Shown: positions 1 through 10,144 of the stretch, in pieces | How positions within the stretch are numbered: position 1 is the first letter of the stretch | Layout: every line of letters begins with the position of its first letter | Assembly (NCBI RefSeq): GCF_016808095.1 | Contig: NC_068975.1 | Location: 6,315,501-6,379,500, forward strand | DNA: 64,000 bases | From: Vigna angularis | Taxonomy: Eukaryota; Streptophyta; Magnoliopsida; Fabales; Fabaceae | Direction of reading: 5' to 3' | Made by a program: the position numbers and the translations under genes | The notes under the pieces: generated by a model | Seen by the model: the letters and a program-made list of their open reading frames with translations, nothing else | Told to the model about the DNA's origin: nothing | The model's database searches: none

Positions 1-1099
1 ATCACCAAACAGGTGGAAGAAAGGCCAAATAGAAATTTTGAGGCTAATACTTAGGTTAACCCCAGAGAAGAGTACAAGGTAGTAGAGAGTGTTGATGATG
101 AGAAAGTTGAGTTAGATACAAAAGAGAGAAGAGAAATAGAGAGCAAAAGCACTTTTCCTTTTCCAATCCATCAAGGGAAACAATTGGACTTCACAGAATT
201 ATTCAAGATGGTGGATAATGATGCACCTTGGGAACAGATTTTACAACAGATCACAGTTTACACAAAATTTGATGAAAACATCTCTACAAAGAAAAGGCGT
301 AGAGATGATGAGGCAAAGGAGTGTGTAACTGTTAAAAAAGAGTCATTCCCTCCTAAAGCAACAGATCCAGGTAGTTTTTCTATCCCTTGTACCATAGGGA
401 AGAAAAGGGTGAAGAAAGCTCTTCTTGATTTAGGTTCAAGTGTTAACTTGATACCTTACTCTTTACTGGAGCAAATCAGCAATGCTAATGTGAAACCTCT
501 AAAGGTTAATCTAGTAATGGCCGATGGATCTTCAAAGGAGCCATGTGGGATTGCAGAGGACATTATAGTTTGTGTTGGAAAAACTTCAGTTCTTGGCAGA
601 CTTTGTGGTGATGAAGATGGAGACAGAGAAGATACCTATCACACTTGGAAGACCGTTTATGAAAACGGCCAGAGCTATCATTGATGTAAATGAAGGTATA
701 GTGGTTCTCTAGGACAGGGAGGAGAGAGTGGTTATAGACGTCTTTAAAGATGAGAAGCAAACACAGGAGGAAGAAGCTAGTTATAAAGCTGGATTTCAAG
801 ATGCACTCATCCGTAAAGATGAAAATCTCAAGGTTGCAGGTAACCATTGTTTGTTGTTTCAGGTACACAAGGAAGAAAAGATTGGAAGAGGAGGAGAAAT
901 TCCTGGTGACTGGGAGAAAAGAAGACCCCAACTTGGTGCACTTGTAAGAATCAAGAACAAGTTGTGGGTTGTGAAGGGCTTTAAGGAGAAGGAGATGATA
1001 GAGATAGAATCTCCATGTCTTAGAAGAATCAAAACAGTTCACAGGAAACAACTGAGGAGTTGGTGGGATGACAACATCAACTATAAAGAAGGAACTTGA
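1..1099 (+). pseudogene. Athila gag C-terminus / aspartic protease / pol tail, frameshifted
   Basis: Frame 1 reads from base 1 as the end of gag with an in-frame stop near 52, then the NPRE motif and the aspartic protease. The protease active site reads DLGSSVNLIP, with the aspartate codon at 427-429. This polyprotein region normally matures gag and pol inside the virus-like particle. An extra A in the A-run near 578 throws the frame, so the frame-1 reading ends at 684 while the true continuation (LGRPFMKTARAIIDV) lies in another frame and has its own stop near 711. A further open stretch from about 728 to 1099 is the pol tail ending RSWWDDNINYKEGT. RT, RNase H and integrase are absent. Confidence 0.85.
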
Positions 1100-1107
1100 G
1101 CTTTACT

Positions 1108-1155
1108 GGGTCAAGCTAATGACGTTAAAAGAGCGCTTGCTGGGAGGCAACCCAG
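1108..1155 (+). repeat. Conserved post-pol module with CTGGG/CCCAG hairpin (first copy)
   Basis: Module of the form GGGTCAAGCTAATGACGTTAAA, then AGCGCT, then a small hairpin with arms CTGGG and CCCAG around AGGCAA. A second copy lies at 1412-1459. The same pair flanks the hairpin arrays at 10571-10618/10821-10868 and 28232-28279/28489-28535. The conservation across diverged copies suggests an RNA-level role; the function is not known to me. Confidence 0.8.
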
Positions 1156-1226
1156 TGATTTTAGAACTTTTAAATTTTACTTTGGTTTGTAATCTTTAAA
1201 TCTATTGAACATTATATTGCTGAACA

Positions 1227-1401
1227 TAGCATCTACTGAAGTATGCTAGTTGGATATAGCATCTACTGAATGATGCTAAGTGTGTAACACCTACTGATGG
1301 GTGTTGGTGAGAAAATATTGCACCTACTGATGGGTGTTGGTAAGTTTTTAACACCTACTGATGGGTGTTGGTGAGATTTTAAACACCTACTGATGGGTGT
1401 T
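1227..1401 (+). repeat. Array of six mini-hairpins with constant TACTGA loop
   Basis: Six imperfect hairpins: 1227-1248 and 1257-1278 (stem TAGCATC/GATGCTA type), 1286-1305, 1321-1336, 1350-1369 and 1382-1401 (stem AACACC/GGTGTT type). All keep the loop TACTGA followed by A or T and G. The stems differ between units but remain paired. Confidence 0.8.
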
Positions 1402-1411
1402 GGTGGATTTT

Positions 1412-1459
1412 GGGTCAGGCTCGTGACGTTAAACAAGCGCCACCTGGGAGGCAACCCAG
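1412..1459 (+). repeat. Conserved GACGTTAAA module (second copy)
   Basis: Direct repeat of the module at 1108-1155, with GTGACGTTAAACAAGCGC and the CTGGG-AGGCAA-CCCAG hairpin. It bounds the hairpin array on its right side. Confidence 0.8.
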
Positions 1460-1930
1460 TTGCTTGATTGTTTTTGTTTGTTTTATTTTAGTTAGGGTTT
1501 GCATAAGTATTTTAAACATTGAATTGCAGGGAACCAGTGAGGGGCATGTCTATGAGGCACGTAGGTTAAGAAAAGAAGGAGAAGAGCACATCACGAAAGT
1601 GCCGCTGAGCGGTACTCTCGCAGAATGGGCTTTAGTTCCCCTCGGCGGGACCCGAGCCCATTAGGGTATTTTTAAACCCTAAGCTGCGCAATTGCTTATT
1701 CTTTCAGGCTCTTCTCTGCACAAACACTCCCACATACCTTCTCCAAGGTTTTCCACATCTTTTCACTCATCCCTCTTTAGAAAATCTCCCTTCCATTCAC
1801 TTGTTCACTAGTTTTCCATCTAAGTTTGGGGTTGGGAGAGAGCATCATTGAAGGGGCTGATTTCTTCATTGTGGTTTACTAATGCTTAACAATGTATCTT
1901 TTGGTTTTGTGAATTATGTTTGATGTAGGG
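1460..1930 (+). other. Athila spacer between module and ORF2
   Basis: No convincing gene. Contains a dyad-type motif (GCCGCTGAGCGG near 1602) like those in the LTR cassettes of sister copies, and ends with a TTTGATGTAGGG leader directly before the ORF2 start. Confidence 0.5.
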
Positions 1931-2020
1931 ATGGCCTCCTCATCGGGCAAAAAGAATCAAGACTATAAGATCCAAGAAGAAGGAGGATACAGAGGACAGC
2001 TCAGATTGAGGAGGAGTTGA
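1931..2020 (+). pseudogene. Athila ORF2 remnant, internally deleted
   Basis: Starts MASSSGKK, matching the start of the ORF2 seen at 11738, then jumps almost at once to the acidic C-terminal coding end (GGATACAGAGGACAGCTCAG), reading out of frame to a stop at 2018. More than 1 kb present in copy 2 is missing. ORF2 encodes the 'putative plant transposon protein' domain found downstream of pol in Athila elements; its role is not established. Confidence 0.75.
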
Positions 2021-2046
2021 GATAGCATTTACTGATGAATGCTATC
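2021..2046 (+). other. Post-ORF2 hairpin, 9-bp perfect stem
   Basis: Arms GATAGCATT and AATGCTATC enclose the loop TACTGATG. The same hairpin follows the end of ORF2 at 12975-13000, 28707-28732 and 37337-37362, with G-U or compensated changes. The loop is the same as in the array at 1227-1401. Confidence 0.8.
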
Positions 2047-3304
2047 ATAACTAGAGCAGGACTTATGCTTTTGTTTGGTTTCAGTTTTCTGAACTTATTT
2101 GTTTTTGTTTTTAGATTAGGGTTTGATGTACTCTATTGGAAACCTGGTTTGTGTGATGGTTTGATATTAACTGTGATTTTTTGATAAGAAATGCTTGATG
2201 ATGCTTATTGATTGATTGATGTTGAGATGATGTGCACATTAAAATGCTTATACAGGTGATTCACAAGCTTTGTGAACAAATGCAGGATATCATGATTGTG
2301 ATTGTGAAATTAAGCAGGATGTGTATGTCAAATGTGAATGAGCTTATATGTGAGGTTTTGAGCTCCAGAGTTTTTGGTATGATTTAATGCTATTACTTTG
2401 AAAGCATGAATGACTTTGCCCAGGTTTTCTATGATTGAATCAATTGTTTGTTTTGCATCATGTGATCAAGGCCGTTTGTTGGAACCCTTTTTATTGGCCA
2501 AATTCATAAAGTTAGCCCACTAAAAGAGAACACTTTGTGTTCTATCCTTTGAACCCTTAGCCTTGAACATACACTGAAAACCCTTGATTGAAAATCTTTA
2601 CCTTGATTTAAGTAGAAGATCTTGTCTGGTATTGTTAAATGTTCAAGTTTGGGGTTGTTGGGGAAACATGAAAAAGGAAAAGCATTGAGCTAAGAGCTAA
2701 AAAACTAAGAATATGCAAAGAGAAAGAAAAAGAAAAGAAAAGAAAAAGAAGCAAAGCTCAATGCAAATGCAAAGGCAAGTTGGGAAGAATAAGAATAATT
2801 ATGTTGTTATGACTCTCTTAACTCAAGGATTTTGTGATCCAGAAAAACCAATTTTCTTGTTAGCCAAGCCACATTATAAGCCATTGAAAAGTCCTTGTGA
2901 TGATGCATGCTTGTGAATGTTTTTGATTGTGGTAAAATGAAAGGCAAAGTTGATTCATGTAACATTGTGATAGTGGAGTGAATGAGTGAAACACTTTACC
3001 TCTTATACACTTGTGTGTTGAGTGAAACACTTTACCTAGTGAGGAAATATTCCATAAGCACATGAACATCCATGCTTAATTGATTGATCATTCATGAAAA
3101 ATAGCATTTGTTGGAATTTAAATGACTTTGTGAACACTAAAGCATGTGCACATCTTGATTGAACTCTTGATCATAAGTTTGAGTGAAGTTGTTACTTATC
3201 TTGAAAAAGAGGATTTTTGAATGAGTGAACCATCATATGAATTGGTTGAAGATTGAGTTACATCTTGTTTGCTTGAGGACAAGCAAAGTTCTAAGTTTGG
3301 GTTG
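2047..3304 (+). other. Athila 3' non-coding region with terminal LTR-adjacent motif
   Basis: AT-rich, no gene. Near-identical blocks recur in the other copies (for example CAAGTTTGGGGTTGTTGGG near 2643 and 13586, an A-rich AAAGAAAAAG tract near 2715, and CTTGAGGACAAGCAAAG near 3272). The last bases, CTAAGTTTGGGTTG, sit where the polypurine primer for plus-strand synthesis is expected. Confidence 0.65.
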
Positions 3305-3470
3305 TGATAATAGTTGAAAAACTGTTATTTTCATGCTTAAAATTGACACAAAAAAGTAACCTTTACACTTAGAAACTAGCTTGAAATCATGCTTGATTTC
3401 AGTGTTTTTGTACAGGTTTTAAGGTGAATTTAGTGAAAGAAGTGAAGAAGGAGAGAGATGGAATCAGAAA

Positions 3471-3547
3471 AGTCAACCAGTCAACCAGAAAAGTCAACCA
3501 GTCAACCAAAAAAGTCAACCAGTAAACCAGAATACGAAAAAAGTCAA
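3471..3547 (+). promoter_or_regulatory. Array of six W-box-like AGTCAA motifs in LTR U3
   Basis: AGTCAA (reverse of TTGACT, the core bound by WRKY factors) starts at 3471, 3479, 3492, 3500, 3513 and 3542, with 8/13-bp spacing in the first five. The array lies about 80-155 bp upstream of the TATA-like box. The motif match is seen; WRKY control is inference. Confidence 0.5.
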
Positions 3548-3625
3548 CCAGACGAGTTTTGGGCCAGTTTTATTCGATTTTATGATCTGTTTGGGCCTGG
3601 ACCCGTTTTCTATTATTTTTATGTC

Positions 3626-3635
3626 CTATTTAAAG
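3626..3635 (+). promoter_or_regulatory. TATA-like box of LTR, copy 1
   Basis: CTATTTAAAG, placed as in the sister LTRs, followed by a conserved stretch ending in GAAGCAAACACTCTCTCTTC that should be early R region. Confidence 0.5.
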
Positions 3636-4506
3636 ACCTAGATGTCTTAGGGTTGGTATCTTTGGCAGAAACGAAGCAAACACTCTCTCTTCCACCCCTT
3701 TGAAGGAGGATCTTGGATGCTCAGGCTACCTCTTCACCTTTCTAGGGTTTTATCTTTCATTCTTTCATTATTGTTCATCTAGGTTCACCATGAATATGGT
3801 GAACTAAACCTTGTATGTTTGTTGGGGAATCAATGTAATCTTTTGAAGCTCTCATATATGGAATTTGTGCTTGCATCTTAATCTAAGATTTATGCTTTCT
3901 TTCATCATTAGTTAGGGTTTTTCCTCTTTGCTTAATGCTTGCTTTGTTTAACTCATTCAATGCATGATTATTGATTTTGTCGATACGGGAACGTACGGGG
4001 AAGTCTAGATCCAGGGAATTACTCCCAATATTATATTGGTTGTCGTTAAGCTCCTGTGCTAAGAGAACTAATTATTAGGAATGCTAGGAATCGTATGAAC
4101 TTGTAATTAGGGATAGGCCTTCTTGACAAGGTAATTTAGAGAGTGGCATTAACAATGATGATTTGAATGTTGAATTCCTAAAATATATGAGAGTGGATGA
4201 GATGAAATTGACCCCCAACAACATATTCATATATATATTTCATTGAAAGTGCTTGTCTTTTGCTTTTGCCATTGATCAAAACCTCATGCATACATGTTTA
4301 TTTTCTGTTTTGCATATTAAACCTCAATTATTTCGTTCTTAAGTCTTAGCTAATCAACAAACCACACAACTAAACTAGACCGTGAGTCCTTTGGGAGAAC
4401 GATACTTGGTCTTACCAAGTTTATTACTTGAACGATTCGGTCATACTTGCCGATTGTAAAACAAGTTTGTGACATCATATTTTGGTGATCATAAATTTGT
4501 TCATCA

Positions 4507-6331
4507 GTATCTAAGGTTCAGCCAGTTACAATAGGATTAGGTGTTATACACCTGCATGAAATTTCTGTAGAGACACATTGCACTAACCATGATGCAGGAG
4601 GTACACATGTATTTAATCAACAAGCACCCACAATTGATGACAAAGGTGCAAGCCTAAAATACGGTTTGAAGATCAATTGGCACCTGCTAAACCCGCTCAT
4701 CAACAATTACTGCTTAGGTCCAACTGTGGAAGACATTTCCCTGCTAGATCAAATCTGGAGGATGAAGCAATTCTTCCTCACAACTTCCTTGCTGGATCCA
4801 ATGGTGGAAGATATCTCCCTACAAGTCCAAAATTGGCAACTACCACCATGATAAGGGGAGTTTTCTTTCTCTCTTCTCCCCCTTTCCCTACTTTTGTTGC
4901 ACTTGTCCATGATCTGTTCATTGTTTTGATTTCTGATCTTATGCTTAGAACACATTGAGCACACTGTGTAGTTTAAGTGTGGTCTATTGGGGGAGATTCT
5001 GATTTTTCTTTGTTAGTTTTTGTTTTCTATGTTAAATTTTTTCTGTTTTAGGTTGTTTTTGTCGTGTCTTGTATACAGTTTTGCATTTTTCTCTTCAATT
5101 CTGGACTGTGTTTAAGTTGTAGACTAGTCTTTCACTTCACTTGATTGATACTTATTGGTTTGAAATCCTTTGCTTTTCTCTGCTTGGAAGATGATTATGA
5201 TGTTTAAGAGGTTGATTTGATTGTGACAGAATTACCCTGTGTGAGATTTGAGACACTTTATGTTCTTTCTTGTGTGTGATATGTCTCTTGATTGCTTGCA
5301 CATATGCCTTGGCTTGACTCTTGTTGATAATTCTTGATTGATATGCATGTTTGGAAGTGATAAAGGCAGTTTTGTTTTTTAGCCTCTCTAGCCAAATAAG
5401 CGTACCTTATTCTGATTCTTTGGAAACCCCTTTTGAGTCTATACTTTCGTCATTTCTTTGTTTTGAAGCTTATACACTAGCCCTAAGTGAAAAACCATGA
5501 TTGCCTTCACCTTAGGGAATTTTGGAGCTTTGGAAGTGTTTTGGGAACAAGTGTGGTCTCCTAGGGGATTCTGATGAATTGGCTAGTTGGTTCCTCTTCT
5601 TGTTTTGTTTCGTAAATATGTTGTGTATCTTGTCTCTTACAGTTGTGTCCTAAACAGAAAGAAAAGAAAAGAGACAAGATGAGAAATGAAAAAAAAAATA
5701 TAGAGAAAAATGAGAAAAATAAAAAAAAAAAATTGTTGTGAATAGTGGAGTCAAGAAGAGGATTGAATTAGAGGTTTTAGGTGTGATTTAACTGTGTTTA
5801 CACTTGTTCCCCATTGCTCCTCTATTCTTTTTGGTTTGTAGCTTCTCATCCATATTTATCCTCTCTTGTCCTTGACCTTATTTCACCCATAAAAGACCTT
5901 TTTGATTTGAACATGCATATGTTTTGAGTGTTGATATTAGAGGCTTGCCAAGTTTGTTTGTGTTTGCTTTCTGGAGTGCATTGAGTTGACATTGCTTATC
6001 TTAGACACTAGAGAGAAACACGATAGTGCATTTGTGAGGTTCGGTTGCTTTTGGATTCACTTCTTGAGCTGATTGATTATTTTGCCATGTTTTGAATTGC
6101 TTGGATGATTTCTATGAGTATCTGCATTTTCTGATTATCTGTGTGAAGGATGTTGTCTACTACTTTTCTTTTTCCAAAATCATTGAGGATTGTGTAATTC
6201 TGTTTAGTGTCTTGTGTGTCATTTTTGTTTGTGTCTGGATGTTGTGTCACACTCTTGATGTACTTAGAATGGTTCCTTGCTTTGCATCTTGATTTTGCCC
6301 AGGAGTGCAAAAGACTAAGTGTGGTCTATTT
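4507..6331 (+). other. 3' region of another LTR retrotransposon, no coding gene recognised
   Basis: No gene that I trust. TAAGTGTGGTCTATT occurs at about 4975 and again at about 6316, mirroring the two TTTGGGGTTGT motifs of the Athila 3' regions, so I read this as the internal 3' end of an element whose LTR begins near 6332. An A-rich GAAAAAAAAAATA patch lies at 5690-5735. A weak open stretch at 4677-4958 has no recognisable domain. Confidence 0.45.
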
Positions 6332-7199
6332 TGAATAGTCACCATTTTACACTATACACTTAGCTTTCCGCACCATATTTTGTTAGTGAAGCGTGTTTAA
6401 TTCTCCATTTTTGTCTCACTTTCATTATTTGGGCTTAATTTCAAGACTAATTCTTATTTTAATTAATTTGAATTATTTAGGCTTAATTATTTCAATGACT
6501 ATTTTTCAAGGCACTCACTGTTTGAAAACTCAGTGCACACATAGGCTTGACCGAACGGTCAGCTTAATATCGAACGGTCTGTTCAATACCGAACGGTCAC
6601 CGAAGCTATCTGAGAGTCATGACCGAACGGTCTTCTGATGACTTGGCCGAACGGTAAGCATGGAGACCGAACGACCTCCAAACCGAGCGTCAACGAACGG
6701 ACGGTGAATGAGTACCGAGCGGTCAGTTGAAGCTTGCACTTAGGCCGACCACTACAAACCGAGCGTCAGCGAACGGTCTGCCAAAGTCACTACCGTACAA
6801 GTTGAGAAATCACTGTTGGAAGCCTCTACTGAACATGCTGCATTTCATCCACCGAACGGTCTGTGTTGCACCGAATGATCAGAAAAACATGTAGAGCATG
6901 CTGACCGAACGGTATACAACATGTCTGACCACTTATGATCGAACGGTCTGAGGAAGTCTGCACCGATCAATTCCTGAGCCTGCAGACCATTGCTTACCGA
7001 ACAACCATCTAGTTGTGACTGAACGGTCTGATGAAGTTATCAACAGTAATCATATTCTGGGACTAAGAGTGTGGCCACGTCAGTTTTAGAGTGTAGTTTC
7101 GGTTAACAAGGTCTTTGGGTCAAAGCTTAGGACTTTGGTCCTCTTTTTAGGTCATTTACTAGGGCAAGCCCATTAGAAGGGCATTTTGGTCTTTTGGGG

Positions 7200-7206
7200 T
7201 ATATAG
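7200..7206 (+). promoter_or_regulatory. TATA-like box of family-B LTR
   Basis: TATATAG downstream of the dyad array, followed by AAACCCTAAAATCAG, a typical plant LTR start region. Confidence 0.4.
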
Positions 7207-7828
7207 AAACCCTAAAATCAGATTTCTCAACTCTCTCCTAGCGCCACTTGCCACATTTTATTCGTTTTCTTTTACCTTATAGGTTGTTTTGAATTGGGAG
7301 AATGGAAAGGCACGTTTGCTGCCTCGGAGAATGAAGCTCTGAGTAAATTTTATTTTTAGCTTTGTCTTGTGAACGTTGTTACAAAAAATTTATTCACATT
7401 CATGTTGGTTTTGTCTTAAACACTGATTCCATTAAGAAGTGGCACACACGGGATGCTGGATGAAATGGAGAAGCACTTTTACTTGTTCCATAGGCTAGAC
7501 TCACATAGCTATTTACTTCATGGTGATTCATGTTTTCTTTCAACTTGAGAAGAGAGCACTGCCACATCCTAAAAAGGAGCTGCACGCTTGCTTGAGCAAG
7601 GCACTCGGTGAGTGCTGGAAGAAGTCTTAAACGCTGGTCTCATCTTGAGAAGCAAGCTGGTTCCTTTTCTTTGCTGGAGAAGCGGTGCACAGGGGTCTTT
7701 TTGATTTTGTTGGAATGAGTTGAGATGATACGATGGCTCGCTTGGGAGAATGGTAGCTGGAAGCACACACCGTGTGATGTTCACGTGAAGACACACACCA
7801 CCACGGTTGGAAGCAAAGAACGAGTGGC

Positions 7829-8098
7829 GAGAACGCTCGGTCACGGTCACAATAAAGGAGCGCTCGGTTCCTTTTATCTATTTCCAGCTGCAAGAACGTG
7901 AGAGAGGATGGAGTTGGAGAAATCACGCTCAACTTGGTGCTGCACAGAGAATGGAGAAGTGTGTACGGTGATGTGCTGAAACGCTGCACGCTGTGTGGAG
8001 AGAACGCTCGGTCACGTGGAGAGAACGCTCATCACGTGGAGAGAGCGCTCGGTCACGTCACAATAAAGGAGCGCTCGGTTCCTTTTATTTGTTTCAGC
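7829..8098 (+). repeat. Direct duplication with GCGCTCGGTCACG core
   Basis: A block reading GAGAACGCTCGGTCACG, then ACAATAAAGGAGCGCTCGGT and CCTTTTAT, occurs around 7829-7895 and again around 8039-8098. Extra shorter GAGAACGCTC(GGTCACG) copies lie at about 8000-8050. No coding role seen. Confidence 0.7.
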
Positions 8099-8158
8099 TG
8101 CTGTCACGGAGGAGGGAGCAGTGTGTGTAGAAGCATTTCATTTTCTTTTTCTTGAAGC

Positions 8159-10144
8159 ATGGTTATTCGAACTAGGAGAAAGATAACTGCAGAACCTCTT
8201 TTTGAAGGTTTAGACGAGAGTAGACGGAGGAGAAGAATCCGAACATCTAGAGAACTTTTCCCTCCTCCGGAAACTCTGTTACAACCATCATCACAAGGTT
8301 CTGACCACAGCATAGAAAATATGGAGAACAATAATGTCAGAAGAACTCTTGCTGATTACACCAATATAGCTGGACCTCAGCACTTTAATAGTATAGCTAG
8401 ACCTAGAGTCAATGCAGCTAATATGGAGGTCAAACCAGCACTGATCCAATTGGTGAAAAGCAACCAATTCAATGGGTTATCTCACGAAAGCCCATATGAG
8501 CACCTCACCACATTTAATGAGATCTGCAACACAGTAAAGATTAATGGGGTGCCAGATGAAGCGATCAAACTTAGCTTGTTTCCTTTCTCATTAGGAGCCA
8601 ATGCTAAGCTTTGGTTAAATTCTTTCCCAGAAGGAAGTTTCACAGAGTGGGAAGCAGTGGTAACAAAGTTTTTAAACAAGTACTTCCCACAATCAAAGGT
8701 GACTAAAGGCAAGCAAGAGATTTCTTCATTTAGGCAAGGCATGGAAGAATCACTAGGGCATGCATGGGTTAGATACAAAAGCTTGCTAAGAAAAACACCC
8801 ACGCATGGCTTTGAAGAAGAGGAAGTGGTCTTAACTTTCCTTGGAGGGCTTGGTTCACAAACCAAGATGATGCTTGATGCCTCAGCAGGAGGCAATATTA
8901 AATGGAAAACTCCAGAGGAAGCCACATAAATTATAGAAAACATGGCTACTAGTGATAATGAGCTGAATAGTGAGAGAGGAGCTCCTATGCAACAAAAAGG
9001 AGTTCCCCAATTACAGACACATGATGCCTTGCTAGCTCAAAACAAGATTCTAACTCAACAGCTGGAGACTCTTACTAAAACACTTGCAAAATTGCCCAAA
9101 GAGTTGAAGACTGATGCACAGGTACAAGCTCAAATGTGTGAATTATGTGGAGGCGACCATATCAATGGTCAATGTGCCTTTCCAGTAGAAGCCGTAGAGG
9201 ATGTGAACTACATGACCAATCAATATCGTCAAGGGAACTACAATCAAGGTTGGAAACCACACCCAAGCATTGGTCAAGGGCAAACTGGGCAAGCTGGTCA
9301 ATTTAATAAGCAGCAGCAGCAACCCACCTTATGGCAACAAATTTCTATGCTTAATGAAAGGTCCATGAGGATGGAGGAAACTCTTAATAATTTTATACAG
9401 AAAACTGAGTCTACCCAAAAGAGCACTGAAGCTACTATCAAAAATTTGGAGATTCAGATGGGGCAGGTCACCAAGCAGGTGGAGGAAAGGCCAAATAGAA
9501 ATTTTGGGGCTAATACTGAGGTTAACCCCAGAGAATAATGCAAGGTGGTAGAGAGTGCTGAAGAAGAAATAGTTGAGTTAGAAGGAGAAGAAATAGAAGA
9601 GAAAAGAGAAATAGAGAGCAAAAATACTTTTCCTTTTCCAATACATCAAGGGAAACAACTGGATTTCACTGAATTATTCAAAATGGTGGATAATGATGCA
9701 CCTTGGGAGCAGATTCTACAAAAAATCACAGTTTACACAAAATCTGATGAAGACATCTCTACAAAGAAAAGACGTAGAGATGATGAGGCAAATAAGTGTA
9801 AAACTGTTAAAAAAGAGCCATTCCCTCCTAAAGCGACAGATCCAGGAGGCTTTTCTATCCCTTGTACCATAGGGAAGAAAAGGGTTAAGAAAGCTCTTCT
9901 TGATTTAGGTTCAAGTGTTAACTTGATACCTTACTCTTTACTAGAGCAAATCGGCAATGTTAATGTGAAACCTGTTAAGGTTAATCTAGTAATGGCCGAT
10001 GGATCTTCAAAGGAACCATGTGGGATTGCAGAGGACATTATAGTTTGTGTGGGCAAACTTCAGTTCTTGGCAGACTTTGTGGTCAGAGAAGATACCTATC
10101 ATACCTGGAAGACCGTTTATGAAAACGGCCAGAGCTATCATTGA
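8159..10144 (+). pseudogene. Athila gag-protease polyprotein with two in-frame stops
   Basis: One frame of about 660 codons starts at the ATG at 8159 (MVIRTRRK). Stops at 8927 (before IIENMA) and 9536 (after NPRE) interrupt it. The gag core, about residues 85-250, carries KPALIQLVKSNQFNG and LSLFPFSLGANAKLWL, typical of the retrotransposon gag domain. A zinc-knuckle-like C-x2-C-x3-H-x4-C lies at residues 327-339 (CELCGGDHINGQC). The protease motif DLGSSVNLIP starts near 9902. Compared with copy 1, about a dozen bases are missing just after LADFVV (near 10083), shifting the frame, so the reading ends at 10144. Gag would form the particle and bind RNA; protease would process it. This copy cannot make full protein. 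Confidence 0.85.

Larger units (their letters stand above)
1..4506 (+). mobile_element. Athila-like non-autonomous LTR retrotransposon, copy 1 (5' part outside window)
   Basis: Contains, in order, the end of gag, an aspartic protease, a pol tail, two copies of a conserved GACGTTAAA module, a hairpin array, an ORF2 remnant, a long AT-rich 3' region and a 3' LTR at 3305-4506. The same order is seen at 8159-15408, and in reduced form at 25726-31249 and 35978-39752. No reverse transcriptase, RNase H or integrase lies between protease and LTR, so the copy is non-autonomous. Gag and ORF2 resemble the Athila lineage of plant Ty3/gypsy elements (family knowledge); the tRNA-Asp-type primer site seen in sister copies agrees. 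The 5' LTR is off the window. Confidence 0.85.
3305..4506 (+). repeat. 3' LTR of Athila-like copy 1
   Basis: Begins TGATAATAG and ends TTCATCA, the same termini as the LTRs at 14236, 25726, 29976 and 38635. U3 carries a short-repeat cassette at 3471-3547, followed by a TATA-like box and the conserved GATACGGGAACGTACGGGGA block near 3982. Confidence 0.85.
6332..8158 (+). repeat. LTR-like segment, family B, with GACCGAACGGTC dyad array
   Basis: Starts near TGAATAGTCACCATTTT after the putative primer tract. The block around 6450-6490 (ATTCTTATTTTAATTAATTTG) matches the inverse of 24700-24720, linking it to the solo-LTR-like element there. Dyads of the type GACCGAACGGTC are scattered from about 6548 to 7025, followed by a TATA box. 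The right boundary is unclear: the segment runs to the gag start at 8159 without a visible primer-binding site, so it is probably truncated or rearranged. Confidence 0.5.

Noticed and set aside
684..728. Programmed frameshift between protease and pol tail
   Set aside because: Both copies shift frame here, but by different lesions (extra A versus loss of about a dozen bases), so it is independent decay.
563..1051. Open frame of 162 codons on the minus strand opposite the gag-protease region
   Set aside because: Shadow of the plus-strand coding sequence; the same shadow appears at 10083-10508 in copy 2.
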